Source: Ophiura sarsii (Eukaryota; Echinodermata; Ophiuroidea; Amphilepidida; Ophiuridae). Taken from it: a stretch of DNA of 64,000 nt. Under the pieces are notes generated by a model. The model was not told the DNA's origin. It searched no databases and saw only the letters and a program-made list of their open reading frames with translations. The stretch spans positions 102,855,606-102,919,605 of the forward strand of contig CM069441.1 in assembly GCA_035610835.1 (NCBI GenBank), given 5' to 3'. Both the position numbers and the translations under genes were made by a program. Shown here in pieces: positions 49,075-58,751 of the stretch; within the stretch, counting starts at the first letter, position 1, and every line of letters starts with the position of its first letter.

Positions 49075-49479
49075 AGGGACACGAAGTAGTGTTGAAGATT
49101 TTGTTTTAAATTAATTTACTTCAGAATTCAAGATGAACATTAAAAATTACCATTATTGTTGTTTCTACTCACAAAACACAGCAAAACTTGATTAAAACAA
49201 TACCATCGCTATTTATTGAAATTGTTCTTTAAACGCCCTCTATGTAAATATGGTTCGCGTTATTTATCACGCTACTGCAGGGGGGCATTATCTACGGTAA
49301 AATGCTGATCGCGGCTCGATCAGCATTTTGGAAGCGACGTTTTGTTGTACAAAGAGGGCTGATTTTTCTTAATCCTTATAGGAGTAAGTTCATACATGTA
49401 ATACAATTATAAAAATATACAAATCCTAGTTTTTATCATAATTAAGGGCGCATCTTCCAACATATCTCTTCATGCCCCT
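49075..49479. mobile_element. TTAA-flanked MITE, copy C (reversed)
   Basis: AGGGACACGAAG at the left and CTTCATGCCCCT at the right, with TTAA outside each (49071-49074, 49480-49483). Reading the minus strand gives the same order as copies A and B, with more divergence. Its core holds a longer hairpin, AAAATGCTGATCGCGGCTCG facing CGATCAGCATTTT. Confidence 0.85.
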
Positions 49480-49723
49480 TTAAAGGAAACTTACACTGAA
49501 GCACTGACGTCTAGCTTGTCGTTTCCCTCCTGATTCACACATCTCGTGTTTTCCTTTAACATGTTTAACCACAGAGTATCGAAACCCACCACACTGATAA
49601 AGTGGTATTCCCACTGGTTCGACCTACTCTACTTCTGTGGCTCATCTTGTATACCTGCAGGAACATTGGTTTCATCATTCCAGTATTTATTGTTTCGCTG
49701 AGAGAGCTTAACTCATACTGAAA

Positions 49724-49893
49724 GTGGTTGTTGTGTTATAGGTTCGAATCCCGATGTAGGTATTCTTGGTAAATCTTGAATGTTGGATTATATGTATATT
49801 AACAGTAAGTGGTTGTTGTGTTATAGGTTCGAATCCCGATGTAGGTATTCTTGGTAAATCTTGAATGTTGGATTATATGTATATCAACAGTAA
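49724..49893 (+). repeat. 85-bp tandem duplication, each unit with a tRNA B box
   Basis: Units start at 49724 and 49809 and are nearly identical. Each carries ATAGGTTCGAATCCCGATG, a good pol III B box (49741-49752 and 49826-49837). No convincing A box lies at the right distance upstream. Probably the tail half of a tRNA-derived SINE. Confidence 0.75.
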
Positions 49894-49946
49894 ACATGTT
49901 AAAGTGGATCTTCATATGTAATGGCCTGCTCTTCATGCTCTTACTA

Positions 49947-50353
49947 GCCAGGCCGGGAAAGTGTACTTTAGGTCCCAGATTGTGGACTGTCATGGTATCG
50001 TTAGATATTGGAACACCCAGTATTTGTTCGATACTGATACAAAGTCAGTGTTCCAGTATCGGCTGATACTGGCACACATCAAATGTCCCAGTATCGGGCG
50101 ATACTGGAACATAATTATGTACCAGTATCGTTCAGTACTGGGACAAATCTCACTGGTATCACGATACTGGAACATAAAAACGTTCCAGGATCGCTCGATA
50201 TACTGGAACACAATTTGGTGTTCCAGTATCGCCCGATACTGGAATAGTAAAATCGTACCCGTATCGACCGATACTGGCAAATGTTATGTTCCAGTATTGA
50301 ACGATACTGGTATACCAGTATCTGGGACCTAAAGTACACTTTTCCCGCCAGGC
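49947..50353. mobile_element. TA-flanked element made of tandem 20-bp palindromes
   Basis: The ends GCCAGGCCGGGAAAGTGTAC and GTACACTTTTCCCGCCAGGC are inverted, with TA outside (49945-49946, 50354-50355). TTTAGGTCCCAGAT follows inside each end. Between them about ten units of CCAGTATCG-NN-CGATACTGG follow one another, with AT-rich spacers that are often palindromic too (AACATAATTATGT). Frames on both strands read the repeated units and are not genes. Confidence 0.85.
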
Positions 50354-50446
50354 TACTTTGCCATCATGAAGATTCAGGATTTCAATTTCAAATATAGACC
50401 AATCGTATTTGAATGGACAACTTATTCTTCTTGTCTTTTTTTTCAG

Positions 50447-50653
50447 GTTTATTCTTTATTCTTGATTAGCTTGAAGTTCTCCTAAGCGACGCCGAGGATG
50501 GATTATTTCCAACACATTGCTATCTTATGTGTGGTAGGATTATCCTGGGCTCGAACCATCTCAAATAAGGACGGCCATAGAGAACACAGTACAGTAGTAG
50601 CGGAAACCAATACTGTCCTAGCAACTGAACTTCCATTACATCTACAAGAGCCG
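50447..50653 (+). CDS. Coding exon of a secreted protein, with 5' UTR and signal peptide
   Basis: The acceptor TTCTTGTCTTTTTTTTCAG ends at 50446. The ATG at 50498 has A at -3 and G at +4, and an in-frame TAA stands five codons upstream, so this is the first Met. From 50498, 52 codons run to the donor GTATGT at 50654, ending exactly on a codon boundary. Residues 1-6 form a short polar start, 7-17 a hydrophobic core (IAILCVVGLSW), and cleavage after the A of SWA is likely, so the product should be secreted. The rest is polar and acidic with no Cys outside the signal. No family is recognised. The next exon is taken to be at 51614, which matches in phase. Confidence 0.65.
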
Positions 50654-51613
50654 GTATGTATCTAATAATTGCAGAGAAGGGTTTCAAGCTTGTAAGGATT
50701 TCATTCTCATACCAAAGCTTTAATTATTAATGTGTTCATACGAAAAATTCTACATGCTTTTGACTTTACAATTATTCAAACCAAACTACCTCCGCATTTC
50801 TGGAGCTATCCAACTCTTTAACGAGTTCTAGTAGTCAATTAGTTTAAGCACCCTAAAGACCCAAGCTACATTTCCGATCATATGATGCTCTTATTAATCA
50901 AGTGACCACTTGCTACATGGTCTATCGGACCCCTAACTGTTGCCAACGGCTTTACTTATTGGGGGGCGAAGCCACCCTTATAGCATGAGATTGCAAAAAC
51001 TTACACATTTTAGTCTTTCTAGACATAAGTGGGGGCCGCCATGTTTGTAGTCTTTGTAAATTACATGTACCTATGCAGTTTATTTCAACAGTACCCGCAG
51101 TCTGTGCTGGAGTCAAAGCTATATTTGTTTAGTTGATTAGAGATGTGCTGCTCCAAACAGAGAGACATAATAGCTTATCTTGTTTGACTAGCTAATCTTG
51201 TTTGACCAAGGTCATATATACCTAGATTGTTCTTCAGACTGTACCCCCCCCCCCCCCCCCCCCCCCCCCTCCCCCTCCATGCACACAAATCAACTTTATT
51301 GGTTTCCTGTACTATTTTTAGACTGCGGTGTTTTGATTCTTTTTTTTGTTTGAATTATAGAAAATACATACACACTTTTCCCTGGTATTTTGGTATGAAA
51401 CAGATGTTTGGTTACAAAACATGCTTCTTTCTCTTGGATCGCCCCCATTCCATTTCAATGGAATTTTTATTTCTACTACATTGCACTTTACTGTGGGTTG
51501 TCTTATAGCCATTCAGCACTATCGGAGGGGGCTACTCACGTATACAATGGTATAGGTATGTTCAGCCGTGAGGACCCCTTCAGATGGTAGTATCCAAAGA
51601 CCCGTTTTTGCAG
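50654..51613 (+). other. Putative intron of the secreted-protein gene
   Basis: It lies between the GTATGT donor and the CCCGTTTTTGCAG acceptor. It contains a run of 26 C at 51244-51269 and no supported frame; frames near 51227-51590 overlap on both strands. Confidence 0.5.
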
Positions 51614-51832
51614 TATGTTTCAATTCAACCAATCAAGATCAACCAATTTCAACCAAAACCACAAAATAATGTCAGGAAATCGTCTGTTCCATATCCTCAA
51701 ATATACAGCAACGGTGAGAATTCAGTTAAGTTTTCTAGCGTTGCTTCAGTTCTCCAAGCCCATGGTGCTTTTCCCAAAATGTCAGTTGATGAGTCAGTCC
51801 CATCCCCCGGCGTGATGAGCTCCATCTCTTAA
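51614..51832 (+). CDS. Second coding exon of the secreted-protein gene
   Basis: After the acceptor CCCGTTTTTGCAG (ending 51613) the frame continues in phase 0 from the previous exon for 72 codons to TAA at 51830-51832. The segment is rich in Q, P, N, S and V (YVSIQPIKINQFQPKPQNNV), has one dibasic RK that could be a prohormone-type cleavage site, and has no Cys. A strong donor, AACG|GTGAGA at 51713/51714, lies inside. The exon could instead end there in phase 1 and continue further on. No AATAAA is seen within about 180 bp of the stop, which slightly favours the second reading. A small secreted peptide precursor is possible but not shown. Confidence 0.5.
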   Translation, partial: YVSIQPIKINQFQPKPQNNVRKSSVPYPQIYSNGENSVKFSSVASVLQAHGAFPKMSVDESVPSPGVMSSIS

Positions 51833-52016
51833 TGTTTATACTTTCGTCTGAGGATATGTAAAATGGTAAATAGGAAACTGAAATACGTTGAAAGATATCC
51901 ATTTATGTCTTGCCTGTTTTATTTAAAACTTGAACTTGAGGTTGTGTGTGTTTATGTAGGACGTGTAACGCGATATTAAACATAGCTTAAACGTTTTCTG
52001 GTGCGATCCTCTTGTA
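51833..52016. other. Possible 3' flank of the gene, up to a transposon
   Basis: No poly(A) signal AATAAA and no repeat are seen before the MITE that starts at 52017. Confidence 0.3.
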
Positions 52017-52504
52017 CAGGGTGAGTCAAAAAGACTGCAATAGTGGAAAGAAGCCATTTTGTTTTCAAAACCAAAATGAATTTTAAAATTTTTCAAACGT
52101 TGCAAGAATGTCATATTTAATCCTAACTTTGTGTGAAAAATGAAGTCAATCGCATTTTTCGTTTGTCTTTGGTGACCCTCTTTGCTGCACAACCAAATTT
52201 ACATGTTTGTCCACGAGCACATTGATTTTCAATTGAAATGGCACACATTGCATTTTCATATTTGAATATCCCGCCAACAAAAATTTGGAAAATGTCAGAT
52301 TCTTATTAAAATTTAGAACATTATAAGCATTCTATAGCATGGGTATAGGGTAAATTGATTATGTTAAATCACATGTTAACAAGAAGGGATGCATAAAATT
52401 CCAATAACACCACAAATGTACTCAAGTTTCCAAATTTGAATGAGGGACACATTTTGCGATCTGATGCATATTTTGGGTATCTCGTGGACAAACGTGTGAA
52501 ATGG

Positions 52505-54528
52505 GTTGGTTGGTTCGGTCCTGTCATGACTGACAGCTCGTGACCTTACAGATACTACACCACAAATAACGATTTTCAGCAAAGGAGTAACAATCACGGA
52601 GCGGGTGTCCAGTAATCAACTTTATTTGGTCAATCCACCGGGAACGAGGTCTGCCTCTCTTACGCTTCCCTTCAATCATGCCTTGCATGATCATCTTCTC
52701 CAGGTTATTACCCTTGCGACGTGAGATATGGCCGAAGTAGCTCAGCATTTGGGTGTTGATAGCATGAAGAAGTCGTTTAGACACCCCTATTTCTTCAATG
52801 ATACTGGCATTGGTCCTTCTCATTGTCCATACGATACGAAGCATACGCCTCCAACACCACATCTCGAAAGCAGCTATTCTGTTTTTGTCAGCTTTGGTTA
52901 GGGTCCACGTCTCACACGCATACATGGCAATTGGGAATACAAGGGCTTGGACAAGCCTGGTTTTTGTTGCTCTGGTTATTCCTCTGTCAGCCCAGATCTT
53001 ACTTAGGTTGATCATTGCTGATCTAGCCATTGCTAAACGGTGTCTAATCTCTTGGCTGCAACCACCCTCTATGGTGATTAGGGATCCAAGAAAGTTGAAT
53101 TTTGAGACCACTTCCACCTCATTACCATCAATTATGAGAGGCTCTCCAACACCATCTGTGCCTATGGACATGATCTTGGTCTTGCTGACATTTAGACGTA
53201 GGCCAAGCTGCTCACTCTCCACCTTGACTTTCTTCAGGAGTTCCGCCATCTCTTCCATATTTGTTGCAAACAGGGTGGTGTCGTCGGCATAACGTAGATT
53301 GTGTATTTGGTATCCACCTACTGACAGCCCCCCTGGCCAATCATCCAATGCACGTCTCATTATAGACTCTGCATAAAGGTTGAACAGTGCTGGTGAAAGT
53401 ATGCACCCTTGACGTACTCCCTGACCTAGAGCAAACCAGTCACTATTTCCTTTCTCAGTGCGAACACATGCAGCTTGACCATCATACAGATTGCGAATTA
53501 GGTGGACGAGGTGGTAAGGGATTCCCATTTCTTGCAGTGCTGTCCACAATGCCGAATACCTCACACAATCAAAGGCCTTAGCGTAGTCTATGAAGCACAT
53601 GAAGACCTCCCTCTGGTATTCAAAACATTTTTCCATTATGTGACGTACATTGGCTATCTGATCTCTTGTGCCGCGGCCTTTCCGGAAACCGGCTTGCTCA
53701 GCAGGAAGTTCACGTTCAAGATGAGGTCTAAGACGTTCGTTGATGATGTGCAGCAGGATTTTGCTTGCATGTGATATCAGAGCGATGGTACGATGATTTT
53801 TACATTCGCTAGCATCCCCTTTCTTTGGAAGTGTTACATTGTAGGAAAACTGATCTCTTCCAATCCTCTGGCCATACTCTTGACTTCCACACAGTATTGC
53901 ACAGCTTTTGCATAATAACTGCTACAGAATCATCAGCTTGCTTCAGGAGCTCACTTGGAATATCGTCTAGACCAGGTGCCTTTTGACTTTTTAACTTCTT
54001 GATGGCTTCCTGGACCTCTGATAGAAGAATATTAGGCTCATCTTCACCTAGTGGAGGCGGGGGAGACTCCTGTGAGCCATTTGTCTCTTCTTGGGACGCA
54101 TACAGATTTTCACAGTAGCTTTTCCAACGATCCTTGATTTCGTCACTCTCAGTTAAGACCTTTCCTTGCTCGTCCTTGATGATAGCCAGTCTAGTTGTCG
54201 TTTTTGAGGTGATGTTTTTTATGCATCTAAAGAGCTCTCTGCTGTTTTTGTGAAGACTGTGATCCTCAAGTTCTTGGCATTGCTGTTGGATATGCTTATT
54301 TTTATCTCTCCTAGAATTCAATTGAACCTCACTTGAAAGTCTTCTGTATAGGTTACTGCCTTGCAGACCAGCTTCCTTCAATTGGCGTCTTTCATCTGCT
54401 AAGTTGATGGTTTCATGTGATAGCCATGATGTGGTCTTTCTCTTATGTTTCTTAGGAACATGTTTTTTGGCTGCGCTGAGAATAGAGTTTTTGATGTCCA
54501 GCCAGAGTTCATCAGGAGTGGGTACACA
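52505..54528 (-). mobile_element. 5'-truncated non-LTR retrotransposon (LINE)
   Basis: On the minus strand it runs from the EN-RT linker to a stop near 52524 and then a short 3' end (CATGACAGGACCGAACCAACC-like) without a poly-A tail. The endonuclease domain is missing because the element starts inside the host MITE, as expected for incomplete target-primed reverse transcription. The exact 3' edge (52504-52512) is uncertain. Clade is not assigned: the C-terminal GKRKRGRPRSRW and ITGH…AENR pattern is known from widespread animal LINEs of the RTE/CR1-like kind. Confidence 0.9.
52524..54528 (-). pseudogene. LINE reverse transcriptase, partial, one frameshift
   Basis: The first frame (54552-53809; its first codons belong to the flanking MITE) gives the linker and the start of the RT domain (KSQKAPGLDDIPSELLK). 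A frameshift lies around 53845-53850. The second frame is open from about 53850 to 52524 and includes the conserved RT blocks: PKKGDA, HRTIALISHASK, AEQAGFRKGRGT, then FIDYAKAFD (motif A), GQGVRQGCILSP (motif B) and YADD (catalytic motif C, residues 116-119 counted from the Met at 53636). The C-terminus has an FGHISRR and GKRKRGRPRSRW region. Apart from the missing N-terminus and the single shift the domain is intact, so the copy is not old. Confidence 0.92.
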
Positions 54529-54733
54529 GGTAAAAAGGTTCACCAAAGGCAAACGGAAAATGATATTGACTTCATTTTTTCACACAAATTTAGTAACAAA
54601 TAAGGTATTCTTATAATGTTGACAAAAGTTCAATCTTCAACTTAGTTTTTAAAACAAGATGGCTTCTTTCCACTATTGCAGGGGTTTTTTTTACTCTCCC
54701 TGTATAGGAAATACACATTGCGACTATGATAAT

Positions 54734-54750
54734 CCCCCCCCCCCCCCCCC
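54734..54750. repeat. 17-C homopolymer
   Basis: Lies between the LINE-bearing MITE and the next Harbinger-type element. Confidence 0.95.
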
Positions 54751-55173
54751 TCGTAGAATATATTCAGAAATACGTTATATCCAGAAATATACCGGTATGG
54801 TGGATTTTATACACATTTCTGGATATTCCATGATCAAGGCATCCAATTTATTTGGTTGTTTGTATAAGGCCTAAAAAAAAAAAGGTTTGTTTGCCCAAAC
54901 AAGAGTTTAAAAAAGTGGGTCGGTAGGTCGATTACCTTTTCTTTTCTTTTTTTTTTCTTTTTTTTGGCTATGGACACTTTTAGAGAAGAAAAAGACTATA
55001 CAAGTTGATGTTAATACACTTGAATGTTCTTTAAAACCCTAACCTTCCTACACTCCGATTCACTAAAGCAAAAAACAATGTCCACACGCATTCTATAGCA
55101 TATGATTCGATGACGTCATCAACCAAGCTGATAATGTGTGTACAAAATCACTGCCCAGGTGAGCGTTACCAGG

Positions 55174-55226
55174 TTAGCCGAGTGATTAGGGACGCGGCGC
55201 GGTGATCAGAGGTTCTGGGGGTCAAT
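55174..55226 (+). pseudogene. tRNA-like SINE head, broken in its B box
   Basis: A box TTAGCCGAGTGATTAGG (55174-55190), then GCGGCGCGGTGATCAGAGG. The B box is split: GGGTCAAT stands on both sides of the hAT MITE, and after excision the sequence GGGTCAATTCC (GGTTCRANNCC-like) is restored, continuing at 55715. A tRNA-Leu-type origin is likely. Confidence 0.6.
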
Positions 55227-55706
55227 CAGTAGCGTAGCCAGTGGGGAGGGCAGGGGGGGCAGACTGCCCCCCGGGCACCCAAAATGGGGACGGAGAAGCG
55301 GGAAAATGGGGACGAGAAGAAGGGGAGAAAAGAGAGAAAGAAGGGGAAGGAGAGGGAGAAAGAGAAGAGAAAGGTGGAGGATAGCCAAATAGAAGGAAAA
55401 ATTGTACATTTAGTACATTTACTGTGCAGTGGTTTTTTTGGACTGTGCGATTATTTTTTTTTTGGACTGTGGGCATTTTTGTGCTAAATGGGGACGGAGA
55501 AGTGAAAAAATGGGGACGAGAATTGATCATGTAGTACATTTACTGTGCGTTTTTTTTGACTGTGCGATTTTTTTTTGACTGTGCGAAATTTTTTGGGGCA
55601 ACCTTTTACGAAAATTTTAGGGACATAAAAAAAAATAGGGACGATATTGATGTTTGCCCCCCCCCCCCCCCCCCCCCCCGGAATGACAAGGCTGGCTACG
55701 CGCCTG
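55227..55706. mobile_element. hAT-type MITE with perfect 8-bp target duplication
   Basis: CAGTAGCGTAGCCAG at the left and CTGGCTACGCGCCTG at the right are inverted with two differences. GGGTCAAT flanks both sides exactly (55219-55226, 55707-55714). The interior has GGGAC/GGAGA-rich and poly-T stretches, a tandem pair around TTTGGACTGTGCGATT, and a run of 23 C at 55657-55679. The 3' half matches the fragment at 39708-39843. Confidence 0.92.
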
Positions 55707-56137
55707 GGGTCAATTCCAAGGGGTTTCACAGCGATCATTTGGTTTAAAATCATACTTTGTCCCCTTCCTCCAGTTTCCACACCGTACGAACTTAGCCTGG
55801 CTGGTTAGGGCTAATACATGTATTTTGTTTTTAATAGGGCAGCTGGCAGCCTGTAGTACAAACCTTCAGATAGTGGTAGGATCTTGGATTTGCATCTCCT
55901 TAGTGTTTTAAAGGGTGGATATGTGGGAATAAGTAAATAACAGGGCAGTGTAGTTGATTAGTTTGGCCAATTAAGATGAAAATATCATTTAATACATATA
56001 TTTTTCAACATAAAACATTATTTAAAAAATATTAAAAAATCTATTAAAAAAAAGAAAGAAAAAAAAAAGGCATGGGGTTTTGAGATTTTATGGGTCGGTC
56101 GTGTTTGGGCAAACAAACCTTTTTTTTTTAGGCCTAA

Positions 56138-57453
56138 CATCATAGTGAAAAGTAGGTCGGGGTAAATAGATTTAGGGAATAAAAAGAAGAAAGGAACGGC
56201 CTCGAACCGTGGATACAGTAGTCTTGATTTATCAATTTGTTTCTCGGATTAAAAACATTAAGTTAACATTTCAATGAATATCTTCATGATCTTTCCACGG
56301 CGCCACCGCAAGTTTCCTCTCTAGCTTCAATACATTAATGTTGTCCTTGAGCATATGGAGATGACGGAATGATCGGATTTGGCATGGAATTGCAGAAGGA
56401 ATTAGGCAAACATTGTCCAAAAAATTAGGAATATATCCAACTATTTAATTCATCAGACAATTTAATTATTTTTTGTAATTCGATAATACACGTTAATATG
56501 AGGGGAGATTAGTCGTTTGCTTAAGTAAGGTACATCAATATCTCGTAACTGAATGATGGATCGGATGTAGGCAATTTATTCAATTACTCGGTTATTCAAA
56601 ACTATATTAAAACCCAAACCTTTTGACTGAAATGAAATTGCTAATAATAACTGTAGAACAACAAAAATGTTAATTAATGTTATATTAGTATGAGCTCAGC
56701 ACAACCATGGCACCAAAATACATAATACGCAAGTTTTAAAAGTCAAGTTGCATGTGGAACATAAAACGTACAATAATTGTTTATATTACATCTTGAAGTG
56801 TCAGCTTGTTTCGTGAATGAAAACAAATAAATACTTTAATCCAGGAACGACTTTATACGCCGCTGTCAGAGGTTTTCTGTTCAAAGTTAAACGGTCTTTA
56901 TTAGTCTTTGATTATGACGGGCTGAGATTCTATGATTGAATTGACATGGAATCGGAAATGAATCAGGGGAACATTTATCCAAAGAGCTTACGATTTTGCC
57001 CCAATAGTTAGTTCACCAGACGATTTAAAAATCAATTTAATACTTTAATCCACTCAGATACTATACTAACCATGCTAACGAGATTCAAGTTCATAAGACG
57101 TTTGCTCTAATATTATTGCACGTTCAAGTAGGCCTAATTGACACTTTTAACAGGTTGTTTGCATCCAATCAATTGAAATACATTAACGGGTAAATCTATA
57201 TCTCGTATTAAAGAATGGAAACAGGAAATTAATTTTAAAACCGTTTTCGAAACCTGTGACTGAATTGGGCCTAAAAACTCTAATAAGAGGTAAAATTATT
57301 ATTGGTTTGAACAACGAGCGTTTAATGGATGTAATAATACTGTAGCCCCTCGTTCGTGGCAAAACATGTGAAAGAAGGCAAATCTAAATACACGTGTGAC
57401 CTAAAGCACAACAATTCAATCTTTAGAACATATTTATACTCATCAAGTTTTGA
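56138..57453. other. No gene; diverged local duplication
   Basis: ATGGAAT(T/C)GCAGAAGGAATTAG near 56380 and ATGGAATCGGAAATGAATCAGG near 56947 open two similar ~300-bp blocks that also share CA(T/C)CAGAC(A/G)ATTTAA. No frame is supported. Confidence 0.4.
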
Positions 57454-58751
57454 AGGTTCATGGTCAATGAATTACAAGTTCAAAAGGTATCCCGGTTGAC
57501 GATGTCCCATTTGTCCATCAGTCCTTTCCATATTTGGCTATATTTGTTCGCTTTATTTGAAAGTTAGGGATGGATGCGTTTACTATTACAGTATATGGGG
57601 GTATTTTTTGGCTTCATGAGCTAATGAGACAGTGAGCCAATGAGTCCATGAACCAATTAGGCCTAGTCCATGAGCGTGAGTAAAATGACCCCACATAATG
57701 ACTGGTTTTATAGATTAATAGATTGCTCGGTATTCAGTGATTACAGCAAAGGGTCAACATGAATTTTATTTCTTCGGTCAAACCCCACCATCTTTAACAA
57801 ATATAAGAACTTTCTATTCAGTAACCTACTTGTGAAAGACAATTTCACTCATCAAGAAATCTTGAAAGATCTTGAGGAAAAAGTGGATAAAGAATTGGAT
57901 ATCAACAAAGCCTTGAACAGAGTGATACCAAAACACCGGGACAAATGTATAAAGGATTGTTCCATCAGTATGAAGAGGAAGACAACGATGATAAAATAAT
58001 GTTGATATTAAAATCGTGTAATCTATTAATTAAAATATGTTCGGTACAAGTTTCTATTGTACTGTACTATAGATGGTGTGACCGGTGACGTAGTGCCCGG
58101 CAGTATGCGTGCGCACCTAGGAATGTGCTTTAATTCACACTTGATTGATCATTACTTACAATGCTTACGGTGTAATAGTGCAGTAGTCATGGTCTGCATC
58201 CCTAAGCACAGTGAGAGACCAGGTACTAAATCTGGCTGCCCTGCAGTATGCGTACGCACCAAGGGCATGTGCTTTTAAAATTGGCGCTCAGTGATGTGTG
58301 TTTTGCTTTCGAATAGTATGTATGCAGTAGTCATGGACTAGTACCTCTAGCATGTCTTTAGACCAGGCGCTAATCAATTTGTAAACACTACTGATGTAAA
58401 CAACGGTCACCTCATCTATAGGTTATGTGAATGTATTAATAAATAAATACAATAAAAGTATTGATTGTTGTTATTTATTTTAGTCCCTAATACCTAAGGA
58501 TACCTCCATATCCTGTAACAGTAAACACATCCATCCCTGCTCATCCATAGACTCATTGGCTCATTGGCTCGATGGTTCATGAAGCCAAAACGATACCCCA
58601 TATCCTGTAATCATGGTAATAGTAAACGCATCCATCCCTAACTTTCAAGTAAAGCGACAAAATATAGCCAAATATTGAAAGGACTGATGGACAAATGGGA
58701 CATCGTCAACCGGGATACCTCACGAACTTGTAAATCATTTACCAGGAACCG
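57454..58751. mobile_element. TIR element about 1.3 kb with ~190-bp arms
   Basis: GGTTCATGGTCAATGA, GGTATCCCGGTTGACGATGT and CCCATTTGTCCATCAGTCC at the left are mirrored by GGACTGATGGACAAATGGG, ACATCGTCAACCGGGATACC and TCATTTACCAGGAACC at the right. CATCCATCCCTAAC and the GAGCCAATGAG words also pair, and the right arm has an extra copy of that part (58515-58560). The interior carries a 78-codon open frame and a tandem pair around GCAGTATGCGT(G/A)CGCACC. Confidence 0.75.
57763..57999 (+). CDS. 78-codon open frame inside the TIR element, no ATG at start
   Basis: Open from a TGA at 57760 to TAA at 57997, with a coding-like composition: charged and hydrophobic residues alternate (DNFTHQEILKDLEEKVDKEL near residues 28-47), then KALNRVIPKH and a Lys-rich end. 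The block DLEEKVDKELDINKAL could form an amphipathic helix. It has no clear initiator, so it would be an internal or last exon, or the remains of a transposon protein. No family is recognised. Confidence 0.3.
   Translation: MLFLRSNPTIFNKYKNFLFSNLLVKDNFTHQEILKDLEEKVDKELDINKALNRVIPKHRDKCIKDCSISMKRKTTMIK

Larger units (their letters stand above)
52017..54702. mobile_element. TA-flanked MITE split by a LINE insertion
   Basis: CAGGGTGAGTCAAAAAGACT at the left and TTACTCTCCCTG at the right are inverted ends, with TA outside (52015-52016, 54703-54704). The arms pair through GCAATAGTGGAAAGAAGCCA, GTGTGAAAAA and TGAAGTCAAT, with GGTGA(C/A)CCT next to the inner breakpoint. About 2.0 kb of LINE sequence (52505-54528) interrupts the right arm. 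Without it the MITE is roughly 660 bp. Confidence 0.85.
54868..56134. mobile_element. Harbinger-type TIR element, TAA duplication, with nested insertion
   Basis: GGCCTAAAAAAA…GGTTTGTTTGCCCAAAC at the left and GTTTGGGCAAACAAACC…TTTAGGCC at the right are inverted, with TAA outside each. The interior holds a tRNA-like sequence (A box at 55174) and the hAT MITE 55227-55706. Removing the latter leaves about 780 bp. No coding was found; the GA-rich and TC-rich frames near 55206-55539 are low complexity. Confidence 0.8.

Noticed and set aside
49961..50339. Open frames on both strands with repeated YR.ILEH-type motifs
   Set aside because: They read the CCAGTATCG/CGATACTGG palindromes; equally open on both strands.
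52798..53292. 164-codon frame on the plus strand
   Set aside because: Antisense shadow of the LINE reverse transcriptase.
55284..55539. GA-rich / TC-rich frames
   Set aside because: Low-complexity purine tract inside the hAT MITE.
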